64,000 nucleotides of DNA from Pandoraea captiosa (lineage in GTDB: Bacteria > Pseudomonadota > Gammaproteobacteria > Burkholderiales > Burkholderiaceae). Of the stretch, positions 9,148 through 16,877 are shown piece after piece. The stretch spans positions 310,001-374,000 of the forward strand of contig NZ_CABPSQ010000003.1 in NCBI RefSeq assembly GCF_902459775.1. Direction: 5' to 3'. The stretch's first letter is position 1, and each line of letters begins with the position of its first letter. Under the pieces are notes generated by a model. The model was given only the letters and a program-made list of their open reading frames with translations, did not search any database and was not told where the DNA came from. The position numbers and the translations under genes were made by a program.

Positions 9148-11826
9148 TCAGACGGTCGTCGGATCGAGTTTTTCGGGATCGATGCCGTACTTTCGGATGG
9201 CCTCGCCAACGCGCTCGCGCGGCACCGTGCCGGCATCCGCCAGCGCGCCGAGCGCCGCAAGCACGATGAAGTGACGGTCCACCTCGAAGTACTTGCGCAG
9301 CGACTCGCGGGTGTCCGAGCAACCGAAGCCGTCGGTGCCGAGTGTGACGAAGCGGCGGTCCTGCACAAACGGGCGAATCTGATCGCCGACGATCTTCATG
9401 TAGTCCGTGGCGACCACGACCGGCCCCTCGCGATCGCCCAGACATTGCCGGACATACGGCACGCGTGGCGGCTGATCCGGATGCAGCAGGTTCCAGCGCT
9501 CGACGGCCAGTCCTTCGCGACGAACCTCGGTCAGACTCGTCGCACTCCAGATATCGCTCTGCACGCCGAAATCGTCACGCAACAGCACACTGGCGGCGAT
9601 CACTTCGCGCAGGATCGCGCCACTGCCCATGAGTTGTACGCGCGGCGTGTCGGCTGACGCGGGCTCGCCTTCGCGCAACAGATACAGCCCCTTGAGGATG
9701 CCCGACTCGGCGCCCTCGGGCATGGCCGGGTGCGCGTAGTTTTCGTTGAGCAGCGTGACGTAGTAGTAGATGTCTTCGTCATCGACATACATGCGCTGCA
9801 TGCCGTTTTGAAGAATCACCGCCAGTTCGTACTGGAACGTGGGGTCGTATGCCACGCAGTTCGGAATCACCGAGGCCAGCACGTGGCTGTGCCCGTCGTC
9901 GTGTTGCAGCCCCTCGCCCATGAGCGTGGTGCGCCCGGAGGTCGCGCCGAGCATGAAGCCGCGCGTTCGGGCATCGCCTGCGGCCCAGGCGAGGTCGCCC
10001 ACGCGCTGAAGGCCGAACATCGAATAGAAGATGTAGAACGGAATCGTGGCGAAGTCGTGCGTGCTGTAAGACGTGCCCGCGGCAATCCATGAGGCCATTG
10101 CGCCCGATTCGTTGATGCCTTCTTGCAGAATCTGCCCGTCGAGCGCTTCCTTGTAGTAGCTCAGTTGCCCGGCGTCCTGCGGCGTATAGCGTTGTCCGAG
10201 CGACGAGTGAATGCCGATCTGGCGGAACAACGGCTCCATGCCGAAGGTGCGCGATTCGTCCGGCACGATGGGAATCACGCGCTTGCCGATCTCGGGGTCC
10301 TTGAGCAACGCCGTGAGAATGCGCACGAACGCCATCGTCGTCGACAACTCGCGCTCGCCGGTGTCCTTCAATTGCGCTGCGAACGTGCTCAGCGGCGGAA
10401 TGGCGAGCGGTGCGCGAAGGCCGAAGCGCGCCGGTTGATGCCCACCCAGTGCCGCACGTCGCGCCGCGAAGTAGCGGCCCTCAGGGCTATCCGCGTCGGG
10501 GCGCAGATAGGGCATTTCCGGCAATTGTTCGTCGGAGACGGGGAGATCGAAGCGATCGCGGAAAGCGCGCACGGCGTCGGCGCTCATTTTCTTCAACTGG
10601 TGATTGACGTTCTGCCCCTCGCCCGCTTCGCCCATCCCGAAACCCTTCACGGTCTTGGCGAGGATCACAGTCGGGCGTCCCTGCGTCTTCATCGCCTGGG
10701 CGTACGCGGCGTAGACCTTCAGCGCGTCGTGACCGCCACGTGCGAGTTGCCAGATGTCGTCATCGCTCAGGTGTTCGACCATCGCCAGCAACTCGGGCGA
10801 CGTGCCGAAGAAGTGCTCACGCACATAGGCGCCGTTCTGCGACTTGAACGTCTGGTAGTCACCGTCGACGCACGCCATCATGCGCTCGCGCAGCAGCCCG
10901 TGGACATCCTTTTCCAGCAGCGCATCCCAGCCGCTGCCCCAGATCACCTTGATGACGTTCCAACCCGCCGCACGGAACGTGCCTTCCAGTTCCTGAATGA
11001 CCTTGCCGTTGCCGCGCACCGGGCCGTCCAGGCGTTGCAGGTTGCAGTTGACCACGAAGATCAGGTTGTCCAGACGCTCGCGCCCGCCCAGCGAAATCGC
11101 GGCCAGCGATTCGGGCTGATCCATCTCGCCGTCACCGAGGAAGGCCCAGACCTTGCGTCCCTGATGTTGCTTGAGACCCCGGTATTCGAGATAGCGCATG
11201 AAGCGCGCCTGATACGCCGCCGTGATCGGTCCGAGCCCCATCGACACCGTCGGGAATTGCCAGAAATCAGGCATCAGGCGCGGGTGCGGGTACGACGAAA
11301 TGCCGGCGAGCCCCGCTTCACGGCGATAGTTGTCGAGCTGTGCTTGCGTGATTCGCCCTTCGACATACGCCCGCGCGTAGATCCCCGGCGCGGAGTGTCC
11401 CTGCACGTAAATCATGTCGCCGTCGAAGGTGTCGGTGCGGCCCCGGAAGAAGTGATCGAAGCCCACGTCGTAGAGCACCGCCGCCGATTGATACGTTGCG
11501 ATGTGACCGCCAACGTTCGAATGCTTGCCTGCACGAAGCACCATCACCATTGCGTTCCAGCGAATGAACGCATTGAGCCGCCGCTCGATGGCGAGATCAC
11601 CCGGATAGACGGGCTGACGCGACGGCGGGATTGTGTTGACGTAATCGGTCGTCACGCGCGTATGGAAGTCGCCGTGCTGCGCAAAGTCCCAGGCGGCCAG
11701 CCGATCGATCAGAAAGTGGGCGCGCGAGCGGCCCTCCACGGTGGTGACGCCTTCGAGCGCGTCGAGCCACTCTCGCGTTTCCTGAATATCGGTGTCGGCG
11801 CTCGCCACTACGGGCAGTTGGGTCAT
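9148..11826 (-). CDS. aceE: Homodimeric 2-oxo acid dehydrogenase E1 component (AceE/MdeB type)
   Basis: An 892-aa thiamine-diphosphate enzyme of the AceE family that decarboxylates a 2-oxo acid and passes the acyl group to a lipoyl E2. The thiamine motif begins GDGEMDQPES at about residue 230 and continues to VVNCNLQRLDGPVRGN. GHSAPGIYARAYVEGR and the C-terminal TLGTDGFGCSDTRESLRKYF are hallmark segments. ATG 11826 has a GAGGAGA ribosome site. No E2 or E3 gene lies beside it; it is paired with a divergent MarR gene instead. It may therefore be a secondary, MdeB-like enzyme for 2-oxobutyrate or a related acid rather than housekeeping pyruvate dehydrogenase. The symbol marks family only. Confidence 0.9.
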   Translation of the reverse strand: MTQLPVVASADTDIQETREWLDALEGVTTVEGRSRAHFLIDRLAAWDFAQHGDFHTRVTTDYVNTIPPSRQPVYPGDLAIERRLNAFIRWNAMVMVLRAGKHSNVGGHIATYQSAAVLYDVGFDHFFRGRTDTFDGDMIYVQGHSAPGIYARAYVEGRITQAQLDNYRREAGLAGISSYPHPRLMPDFWQFPTVSMGLGPITAAYQARFMRYLEYRGLKQHQGRKVWAFLGDGEMDQPESLAAISLGGRERLDNLIFVVNCNLQRLDGPVRGNGKVIQELEGTFRAAGWNVIKVIWGSGWDALLEKDVHGLLRERMMACVDGDYQTFKSQNGAYVREHFFGTSPELLAMVEHLSDDDIWQLARGGHDALKVYAAYAQAMKTQGRPTVILAKTVKGFGMGEAGEGQNVNHQLKKMSADAVRAFRDRFDLPVSDEQLPEMPYLRPDADSPEGRYFAARRAALGGHQPARFGLRAPLAIPPLSTFAAQLKDTGERELSTTMAFVRILTALLKDPEIGKRVIPIVPDESRTFGMEPLFRQIGIHSSLGQRYTPQDAGQLSYYKEALDGQILQEGINESGAMASWIAAGTSYSTHDFATIPFYIFYSMFGLQRVGDLAWAAGDARTRGFMLGATSGRTTLMGEGLQHDDGHSHVLASVIPNCVAYDPTFQYELAVILQNGMQRMYVDDEDIYYYVTLLNENYAHPAMPEGAESGILKGLYLLREGEPASADTPRVQLMGSGAILREVIAASVLLRDDFGVQSDIWSATSLTEVRREGLAVERWNLLHPDQPPRVPYVRQCLGDREGPVVVATDYMKIVGDQIRPFVQDRRFVTLGTDGFGCSDTRESLRKYFEVDRHFIVLAALGALADAGTVPRERVGEAIRKYGIDPEKLDPTTV

Positions 11827-11873
11827 GACATGTCTCCTCGAGATCACGGAAGGGCGCGATCGCAAGTTATGCG

Positions 11874-11928
11874 TTGCATTTGCAATCGTCTTGCCCGCCA
11901 TTCTAGCGATGTACAATTGCAACTGCAA
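11874..11928. promoter_or_regulatory. Two TTGCA..TGCAA candidate MarR operators
   Basis: TTGCATTTGCAA (11874-11885) and TTGCAACTGCAA (11917-11928) lie in the divergent aceE-marR intergenic region. The same 12-bp dyad appears twice more at 13835-13866, in front of the AceE-like and GST genes. Repetition at both divergent promoter regions of one cluster around a MarR gene supports operator function, which remains inference. Confidence 0.7.
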
Positions 11929-11956
11929 CTCACCCATGAAAACGACAAGGACATTC

Positions 11957-12418
11957 ATGAGTACACCCGAACCCGATCTCTGGTTCTCTTTCGTGCGCGC
12001 CCATCGCACGATGATTCGCGAAATCGAGCGACGGCTGGCGGCCGCCGACCTGCCCGCGTACGCGTGGTACGACACCCTGTGGGGTCTTGAAAGCGGCCCG
12101 CAGGGTACGCGTCGCATGCACGAACTCGCCGACGTGCTCGCCATCGAGCGCTATAACCTGACGCGTCTGATCGACCGGCTGGAGCAGGAAGGGCTGGTCA
12201 CGCGCATGCGCGACCCGGACGATGGCCGCGCCGCCTATGCGACCATCACCGACAAGGGGCGCGCGCTTCGCAAGAAAATGTGGAAGGTCTATCAATCCAC
12301 CGTGGCGGAGTTGTTCCTCAGTCAGTTCCGCGAGAAGGACATCGCGCCGGTGGCCGAAGCGCTCGATCGCGCCAGTACGGCGGCGCGCGCGTTTCTGGTG
12401 GAGACGAAGCCGCGATAG
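11957..12418 (+). CDS. MarR-family transcriptional regulator
   Basis: A 153-aa winged-helix protein. The MarR core is plain: RMHELADVLAIERYNLTRLI is the recognition-helix region and VTRMRDPDDGRAAYATIT the beta wing, flanked by dimerisation helices. ATG 11957 is chosen because AAGGA stands 5 nt before it; an in-frame ATG at 11936 lacks a ribosome site. It is divergent from aceE with paired dyads between them, so autoregulation and control of aceE are likely. Further copies of the dyad before the AceE paralogue and GST suggest a wider local regulon. The effector is unknown. Confidence 0.92.
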   Translation: MSTPEPDLWFSFVRAHRTMIREIERRLAAADLPAYAWYDTLWGLESGPQGTRRMHELADVLAIERYNLTRLIDRLEQEGLVTRMRDPDDGRAAYATITDKGRALRKKMWKVYQSTVAELFLSQFREKDIAPVAEALDRASTAARAFLVETKPR

Positions 12419-12466
12419 CTGTCGATAGCTGTCGGGAGCGAACGCTCGTGCGTGCCTGCGACGCTG

Positions 12467-13768
12467 TCAGACGATGCCGTAGCGGCGTGTCGCCTCAGCG
12501 ATTCGGGCACGTGCAAACGTGCCTTCGCTTACCAGCAAGCGAAGCGCATTGAGCACGATCCAGCGTACGCCCGGCGTGTCGCCGCTTCTGAGACTCTCGC
12601 CGCTTTCGTCCCTGCCGCCCAAGGCGTCGTTGGCGTAGCTGCCGTTACTGTCGTCGCTGCCGAGCGCCAGGAAGCGTGCGGGAACGTAGGCACCGATCTG
12701 ATGGGCGATATGGCGCGCGTAGCCGGTCACGGCCAGGACAGGCGTACGTCCGTCGCCAAGGCATTGCGTCAGGTGAGATACGCTGGCCGCAGGCTCCCCA
12801 CGCAGCATCGCCACGCGTTCGGCGTCACCGGCTTCACGGGCCAGACGCGTATAGCTCGGGCAACTCCAGACCTCGCACGCCACCCCCCAATCGAGTTGCA
12901 ACCACCGCGCCGCTTCCATGACATTGGTGAGCGCCCTGCCTGCTCCGCACAGACGAATCGTATAGGGCGGATGCGTCTGTGGCAGCGCACGCAGGCGGTA
13001 CATGCCGAGGAACGCGTCGCGGGCGTCATCCGGGCCGAGCGGCGGCCCTTCACCGCAAGGGGCATCGTGCGCACTCAGATAGCAGAACCCCGATTCGCCG
13101 CGCACGTACAACGCGTCGAGCGCTGCGCATAGCAGGGCGCGCAGTTCCTGCGCCGTTGCCGGATCGTACGGCAGCCAGTCCGATTGCGCGGCGAGCCACA
13201 ACGGCAACTCGGGCCGCACGCGCTGTTGCCTGTCGGGTGACCAGACGCTTGCGTCGTTGAAGAAGATGCCGCGTCGGGGCGCCGTTGCCGAAGTGGCACC
13301 GTCAAGCCCCATCGCTTCGACCCCCGCCGTCAACACGCCGCGCAATGTGGGTGAGTGCAGCCAATAAAGCAACGGCCGCTCCGGGGCCGACGTCGGGCGA
13401 AACCACGTGGCGATCGCACTGGGCAGCGATGCCGATTTGCCCCGGCGCTTGCGGAGGGACGTCTGCGCCGCCCGCCCGGCACCTGCTGCCGCCATCTCAG
13501 CCCGCGCACGCGCCGGGTCGACGATCCACACCTGATCGGACATATCGACATGAGACAGCGCGTTTGCGATATGCACGAGGGCATCCAACGGCGATGTCGC
13601 AATGCCTGACAGACGCATGTCGCGACCGTCCCCGACGCTTGTCACATGCCCTTCCCGCCTGTCACTGCCCGGCATACCGAACGCCTGCAACTTTCCGATG
13701 CAGGCCAGCGCCGCCTGCCGCGTTGCATCGTCCACCGACGGAAAACCCCGATCCGACATCGCCCTCAT
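12467..13768 (-). CDS. AceE-like (transketolase C-terminal) protein lacking the thiamine-binding half
   Basis: A 433-aa protein whose C-terminal half aligns by eye with the complete E1 enzyme encoded just upstream: VWSCPSYTRLAREAGDAERV, LTQCLGDGRTPVLAVTGY, LALGSDD and IAEATRRYGIV each have a counterpart there. The first half of AceE, including the GDG..N thiamine motif, is absent. ATG 13768 follows a strong AAGGAGG. It is therefore neither a complete E1 nor an obvious pseudogene, since the frame is intact with its own ribosome site and promoter. It may be a regulatory or partner subunit, or a decayed paralogue under selection. Composition is alanine-rich like its neighbours. Confidence 0.82.
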   Translation of the reverse strand: MRAMSDRGFPSVDDATRQAALACIGKLQAFGMPGSDRREGHVTSVGDGRDMRLSGIATSPLDALVHIANALSHVDMSDQVWIVDPARARAEMAAAGAGRAAQTSLRKRRGKSASLPSAIATWFRPTSAPERPLLYWLHSPTLRGVLTAGVEAMGLDGATSATAPRRGIFFNDASVWSPDRQQRVRPELPLWLAAQSDWLPYDPATAQELRALLCAALDALYVRGESGFCYLSAHDAPCGEGPPLGPDDARDAFLGMYRLRALPQTHPPYTIRLCGAGRALTNVMEAARWLQLDWGVACEVWSCPSYTRLAREAGDAERVAMLRGEPAASVSHLTQCLGDGRTPVLAVTGYARHIAHQIGAYVPARFLALGSDDSNGSYANDALGGRDESGESLRSGDTPGVRWIVLNALRLLVSEGTFARARIAEATRRYGIV

Positions 13769-13831
13769 GGCGCCTCCTTCATGTTCGCGCGTGTTTCCAC
13801 ACATCTTGCGATTCGCCTGGGAAACTCTTAC

Positions 13832-13868
13832 GATTGCAATTGCAATCATTGTATTTGCAATCGCAAAT
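13832..13868. promoter_or_regulatory. Two TTGCA..YGCAA candidate MarR operators, one a perfect 16-bp palindrome
   Basis: GATTGCAATTGCAATC (13832-13847) is a perfect palindrome, and ATTTGC-AATC-GCAAAT (13853-13868) follows 5 bp later. They sit between the divergent AceE-like gene (start 13768) and the GST gene (start 13892) and share the 12-bp core found at 11874-11928. Confidence 0.72.
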
Positions 13869-13891
13869 CCGAACAACATCCCGAGGTGCCC

Positions 13892-14551
13892 ATGACGCCG
13901 ACACTCACCAAGACCCCGCCCCTGACGTTCTACACGGCCAATACCCCTAACGGCCTGAAGGTCAGTGTGTATCTTCACGAAGCTGAACTCGAGCATGAGC
14001 AGGTCAACGTCGATCTGTCTGCGGGCGAGCAGAAACAACCGGCGTTTCTGGAACGCAACCCGAATGGCAAGATCCCGGTCATCGTCGATCATGAACGTGA
14101 CGTGACCGTCTTCGAATCCGGCGCGATCCTGACGTATCTCGCGTCGCAGACGGGTGTGCTGCAACCCATGTCCCAGACGAAGGCCGTCGCCGTGAACCAG
14201 TGGCTTCACTTTCAGATCGGTGGCATCGGCCCGATGCTCGGGCAGTTGTGGTGGTTCCTTCACGGCTCGAAGACGGGCAATGCCGAGGCGATCGCGCGAT
14301 ATCGCAAAGAGTCGCTGCGGCTGATCGACGTCGTCGACACGCGTCTGGCGCGCTCACCCTACCTCGCCACGGACGACTATTCCATCGCCGACATCGCCGC
14401 GTTTTCGTGGCTGCGCACGCATGACGAGCTCGGCCTCGACCTGACGCCATTCCCGCACGTGCGTCGTTGGCTGGCGCAGGTCGAGGCGCGTCCGGCGGTA
14501 CAAGCCGCCATGGTTGCCAACCGGGGCGAGGCCCGGTCGAAGGAGGTTTGA
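13892..14551 (+). CDS. Glutathione S-transferase family protein (Nu-class/YfcG-like)
   Basis: A 219-aa thioredoxin-fold plus all-alpha protein. FYTANTPNGLKVSVYLHEAE and RNPNGKIPVIVDHE are typical of YfcG-type Nu-class GSTs, which have disulfide-bond reductase activity with glutathione. VFESGAILTYLA is the usual glutathione-contact segment. The start at 13892 follows GAGGTG. The preceding intergenic dyads suggest control by the nearby MarR protein, and the SMR gene follows within 4 bp, so the two are probably one operon. Confidence 0.9.
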   Translation: MTPTLTKTPPLTFYTANTPNGLKVSVYLHEAELEHEQVNVDLSAGEQKQPAFLERNPNGKIPVIVDHERDVTVFESGAILTYLASQTGVLQPMSQTKAVAVNQWLHFQIGGIGPMLGQLWWFLHGSKTGNAEAIARYRKESLRLIDVVDTRLARSPYLATDDYSIADIAAFSWLRTHDELGLDLTPFPHVRRWLAQVEARPAVQAAMVANRGEARSKEV

Positions 14552-14555
14552 TGCC

Positions 14556-14882
14556 ATGGCCTGGATCTATCTGCTACTTGCCGCCGTGCTGGAGATCGCG
14601 ATGGGATTGGCGCTGAAGTTCAACCAGGGATGGACACGTGTGGTGCCCAGCGCAGTCGCTATCGCCGCCGCATTGGCGAGCATCTATTTGCTCGCGCTCG
14701 CACTGCGTTCGCTGCCGGTGGGCATGGCTTACGCCATCTGGACCGGCATCGGCACGGTGGGCCTCGTGGTGGCCGGTGTGATCTGGTTCGGCGATTCGCT
14801 GCCGTGGACACGCATCGGCTTTCTGACGCTGACGATCGTGGGTATCGCGGGGTTGCGGTTTTCCGAGGGCGGTGCCACGTAA
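14556..14882 (+). CDS. Small multidrug resistance (SMR) family transporter, SugE/Gdx-like
   Basis: A 108-aa protein with four hydrophobic helices, the standard SMR size. The essential membrane glutamate is in helix 1 (LLAAVLEIAMGLALK), and SLPVGMAYAIWTGIGTVG is the conserved helix-3 region. SMR proteins work as antiparallel dimers exchanging a cationic substrate for protons. The SugE/Gdx branch exports guanidinium, but the subtype call here is tentative. AAGGAGG at 14540 overlaps the end of the GST gene, indicating translational coupling. Confidence 0.88.
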   Translation: MAWIYLLLAAVLEIAMGLALKFNQGWTRVVPSAVAIAAALASIYLLALALRSLPVGMAYAIWTGIGTVGLVVAGVIWFGDSLPWTRIGFLTLTIVGIAGLRFSEGGAT

Positions 14883-15022
14883 TCATCGCCGCCCGTTCCC
14901 GGTGCACGGCACAGGCGCGACACCACTGCCGCGAGGCGACGATTTACGCCCGACCGGGCAGACCCTATACTGCCCGCAGCGAGCGACATCCAGCCTCACC
15001 ATTGCATTGACAAGGGCGTGAC

Positions 15023-15637
15023 ATGACACACGATGTGACCAGCGTCGAACAACTCGAAGCGATTTACGGCGAACCGAGCGAGCGTGCCATCTGGAAGGAA
15101 CTGACGTATCTCAACGAGGACTATCAGGCGTTCGTGAAAGCCTGCCCGTTCGTCGTGTTGGCGTCCGTTGGCGAAGGCGGCACCGACTGCTCGCCGAAGG
15201 GCGATCCGGCGGGGTTCGTGCAGATTCTGGACGAGCGCACGCTGGTCGTTCCCGACCGACCGGGCAACAATCGGATCGACAATCTTCGCAATATCGTCAA
15301 CGATCCGCGCGTATCGATCCTGTTCCTGATTCCGGGCGTAGGCGAGACGTTGCGCGTGAACGGTCATGCCCGCGTTTCGGTGGACCCGGCGTTGCTCTCG
15401 CGCTTCGAAGTCAACGGCAAATTGCCGAAGACCGTTATCGTCGTGTCGATCGACCGCGTTTATTACCACTGTGCAAAGGCCATCGTTCGCTCACGGCTAT
15501 GGGACAAGGAATCTCAGGTGCCTCGCGAATCGCTGCCGAGTCCCGGCGCCATGCACCGCCGACTGTCCGGCGGCACGTTCGACGGTCAGGCTTATGACCG
15601 AGATCTGGAGAAGAACACCCTGGCGGGCTTGTACTGA
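15023..15637 (+). CDS. Pyridoxamine 5'-phosphate oxidase family (FMN-binding split-barrel) protein
   Basis: A 204-aa protein with a PPOX-type split-barrel core: FVVLASVGEGGTDCSPKGDP, LVVPDRPGNNRIDNLRNIV and VSILFLIPGVGETLRVNG match the MSMEG_1061-like subgroup of FMN-dependent proteins. It is probably a cytosolic flavoprotein oxidoreductase of unknown substrate rather than PdxH. It is preceded by 140 bp of non-coding DNA and may be separately expressed. Confidence 0.88.
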   Translation: MTHDVTSVEQLEAIYGEPSERAIWKELTYLNEDYQAFVKACPFVVLASVGEGGTDCSPKGDPAGFVQILDERTLVVPDRPGNNRIDNLRNIVNDPRVSILFLIPGVGETLRVNGHARVSVDPALLSRFEVNGKLPKTVIVVSIDRVYYHCAKAIVRSRLWDKESQVPRESLPSPGAMHRRLSGGTFDGQAYDRDLEKNTLAGLY

Positions 15638-15766
15638 GCATCAGAAAGGCGCCTTCGGGAGCCTTGTCGCTTTGGGGTAGCCGACGGCGCAATGCGTCAA
15701 TGAGTTCGCCAGTGGGCTCGAAATAGTTGACGTCAGGTAGTGCCCCAGCGGTAATCCGGTTCGCGG

Positions 15767-16801
15767 TCAGTGAGCCGGGTAACTGATGTTATTGAGCACT
15801 TCGCCCTTGTCGTCAAGCGTGACGTCCCTTCTATCCGCCAGATATCCGTTTTTCCCGAAAACCAGCGTTACCGTGCGTTCCTGCATCTTCTTGCCATCGC
15901 ATACGAGCGTCGATTGTGCCTTGTAGTGATCGGCATCCTGGCCGGCGATCTGACTGTAGGTTTCCATGCAGCCGTTCCGGTTCAGAAAACCCGTAACGAC
16001 ATCGCGCGTTTCGTCGTAGAAGAATGTGAATCGAGTCTGGTCGGGATAGACGATGCTCTGAAGATTGAAACGATCGCTGTAGGTGAAGGCATAGCGTTTG
16101 CGCCATGCATTGTCGAGTTCAGACAGTTGATCGCCCTCGAACGCGTAATTGGCAGCGGTCCCTCCCGGCCCCTGAATTTTGGCGAGATGCGCACCATCGT
16201 AGATGAACGTCACACCCTGCGCGTCGGGCGCCATTAGCTTGACCACACGCCCCGCAGCGTCTGTTTCGACCGCCATGCCAGCGACGGAGACCAGCTTGCC
16301 GCTCCAATCGTAGGTCTGCACGCCCACGGAGAAGCCGGGGTGCCGGACTTCGATCCCCGTGCGGGATATCTTGACCGTAGCGAAAGTCTCCGGGCTGGTC
16401 AGCAGGATATCGGCGCCGTTCCGGGCCAGCGTTTGCAACGTCGTCCCGACAAGCTTCGTTCGCGTCGCACGGTCGGGCTCGAAGCGAATCGCATCGCCGA
16501 ATTGCTGACGCGTGCCACAGTTTTCGATGGTCACCGAATCCTTCGCAACGACAGCTCGCGTCTCGATATCTATGTGCTTTTCCTCCTTCGCCGTCTTGAG
16601 GTGAATCGCATTGCACCAACCTACCCCCAGCGCGTTCTTATAGGTGTTGCGTGATTTGTACTGGTGCACGACCGAGCCCCACGCGGGCGACATGGCAGCG
16701 ATCTCGTAATGCATTTCGAGATTCTCCATGTTCACACCGACACCCAGTGCGTTCACGGACGAGGCAACACAGCATAACGATAGGAGGAGCGGGATTCTCA
16801 T
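15767..16801 (-). CDS. Exported YD-repeat-like protein
   Basis: A 344-aa protein starting with a signal peptide (MRIPLLLSLCCVASSVNALG). The middle and C-terminal parts read as YD/RHS-like beta strands (TFIYDGAHLAKIQGPGG, YAFEGDQLSELDNAWRKRYA, FTFFYDETRDVVTGFLNRNG). There are only a few repeats and no C-terminal toxin domain. GTG 16855 would extend the signal peptide; ATG 16801 gives a better one. It lies 76 bp after another exported protein gene on the same strand and may be co-expressed with it. Role unknown. Confidence 0.75.
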   Translation of the reverse strand: MRIPLLLSLCCVASSVNALGVGVNMENLEMHYEIAAMSPAWGSVVHQYKSRNTYKNALGVGWCNAIHLKTAKEEKHIDIETRAVVAKDSVTIENCGTRQQFGDAIRFEPDRATRTKLVGTTLQTLARNGADILLTSPETFATVKISRTGIEVRHPGFSVGVQTYDWSGKLVSVAGMAVETDAAGRVVKLMAPDAQGVTFIYDGAHLAKIQGPGGTAANYAFEGDQLSELDNAWRKRYAFTYSDRFNLQSIVYPDQTRFTFFYDETRDVVTGFLNRNGCMETYSQIAGQDADHYKAQSTLVCDGKKMQERTVTLVFGKNGYLADRRDVTLDDKGEVLNNISYPAH

Positions 16802-16877
16802 GGCGTACGAGATGACGAGGTTGAAAGCACGAGATAGGGGGCGGGTTAGCGTCACGGATTGGCGTCACGAATTGGCG

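Noticed and set aside
10123-12090. A 655-codon open frame opposite aceE
   Set aside because: Same kind of GC-driven antisense frame; no domain, and the aceE reading is unambiguous.
13769-14263. N-terminal extension of the AceE-like protein
   Set aside because: The frame is open, but it runs across the GST gene and promoter dyads. The AAGGAGG before ATG 13768 fixes the start.
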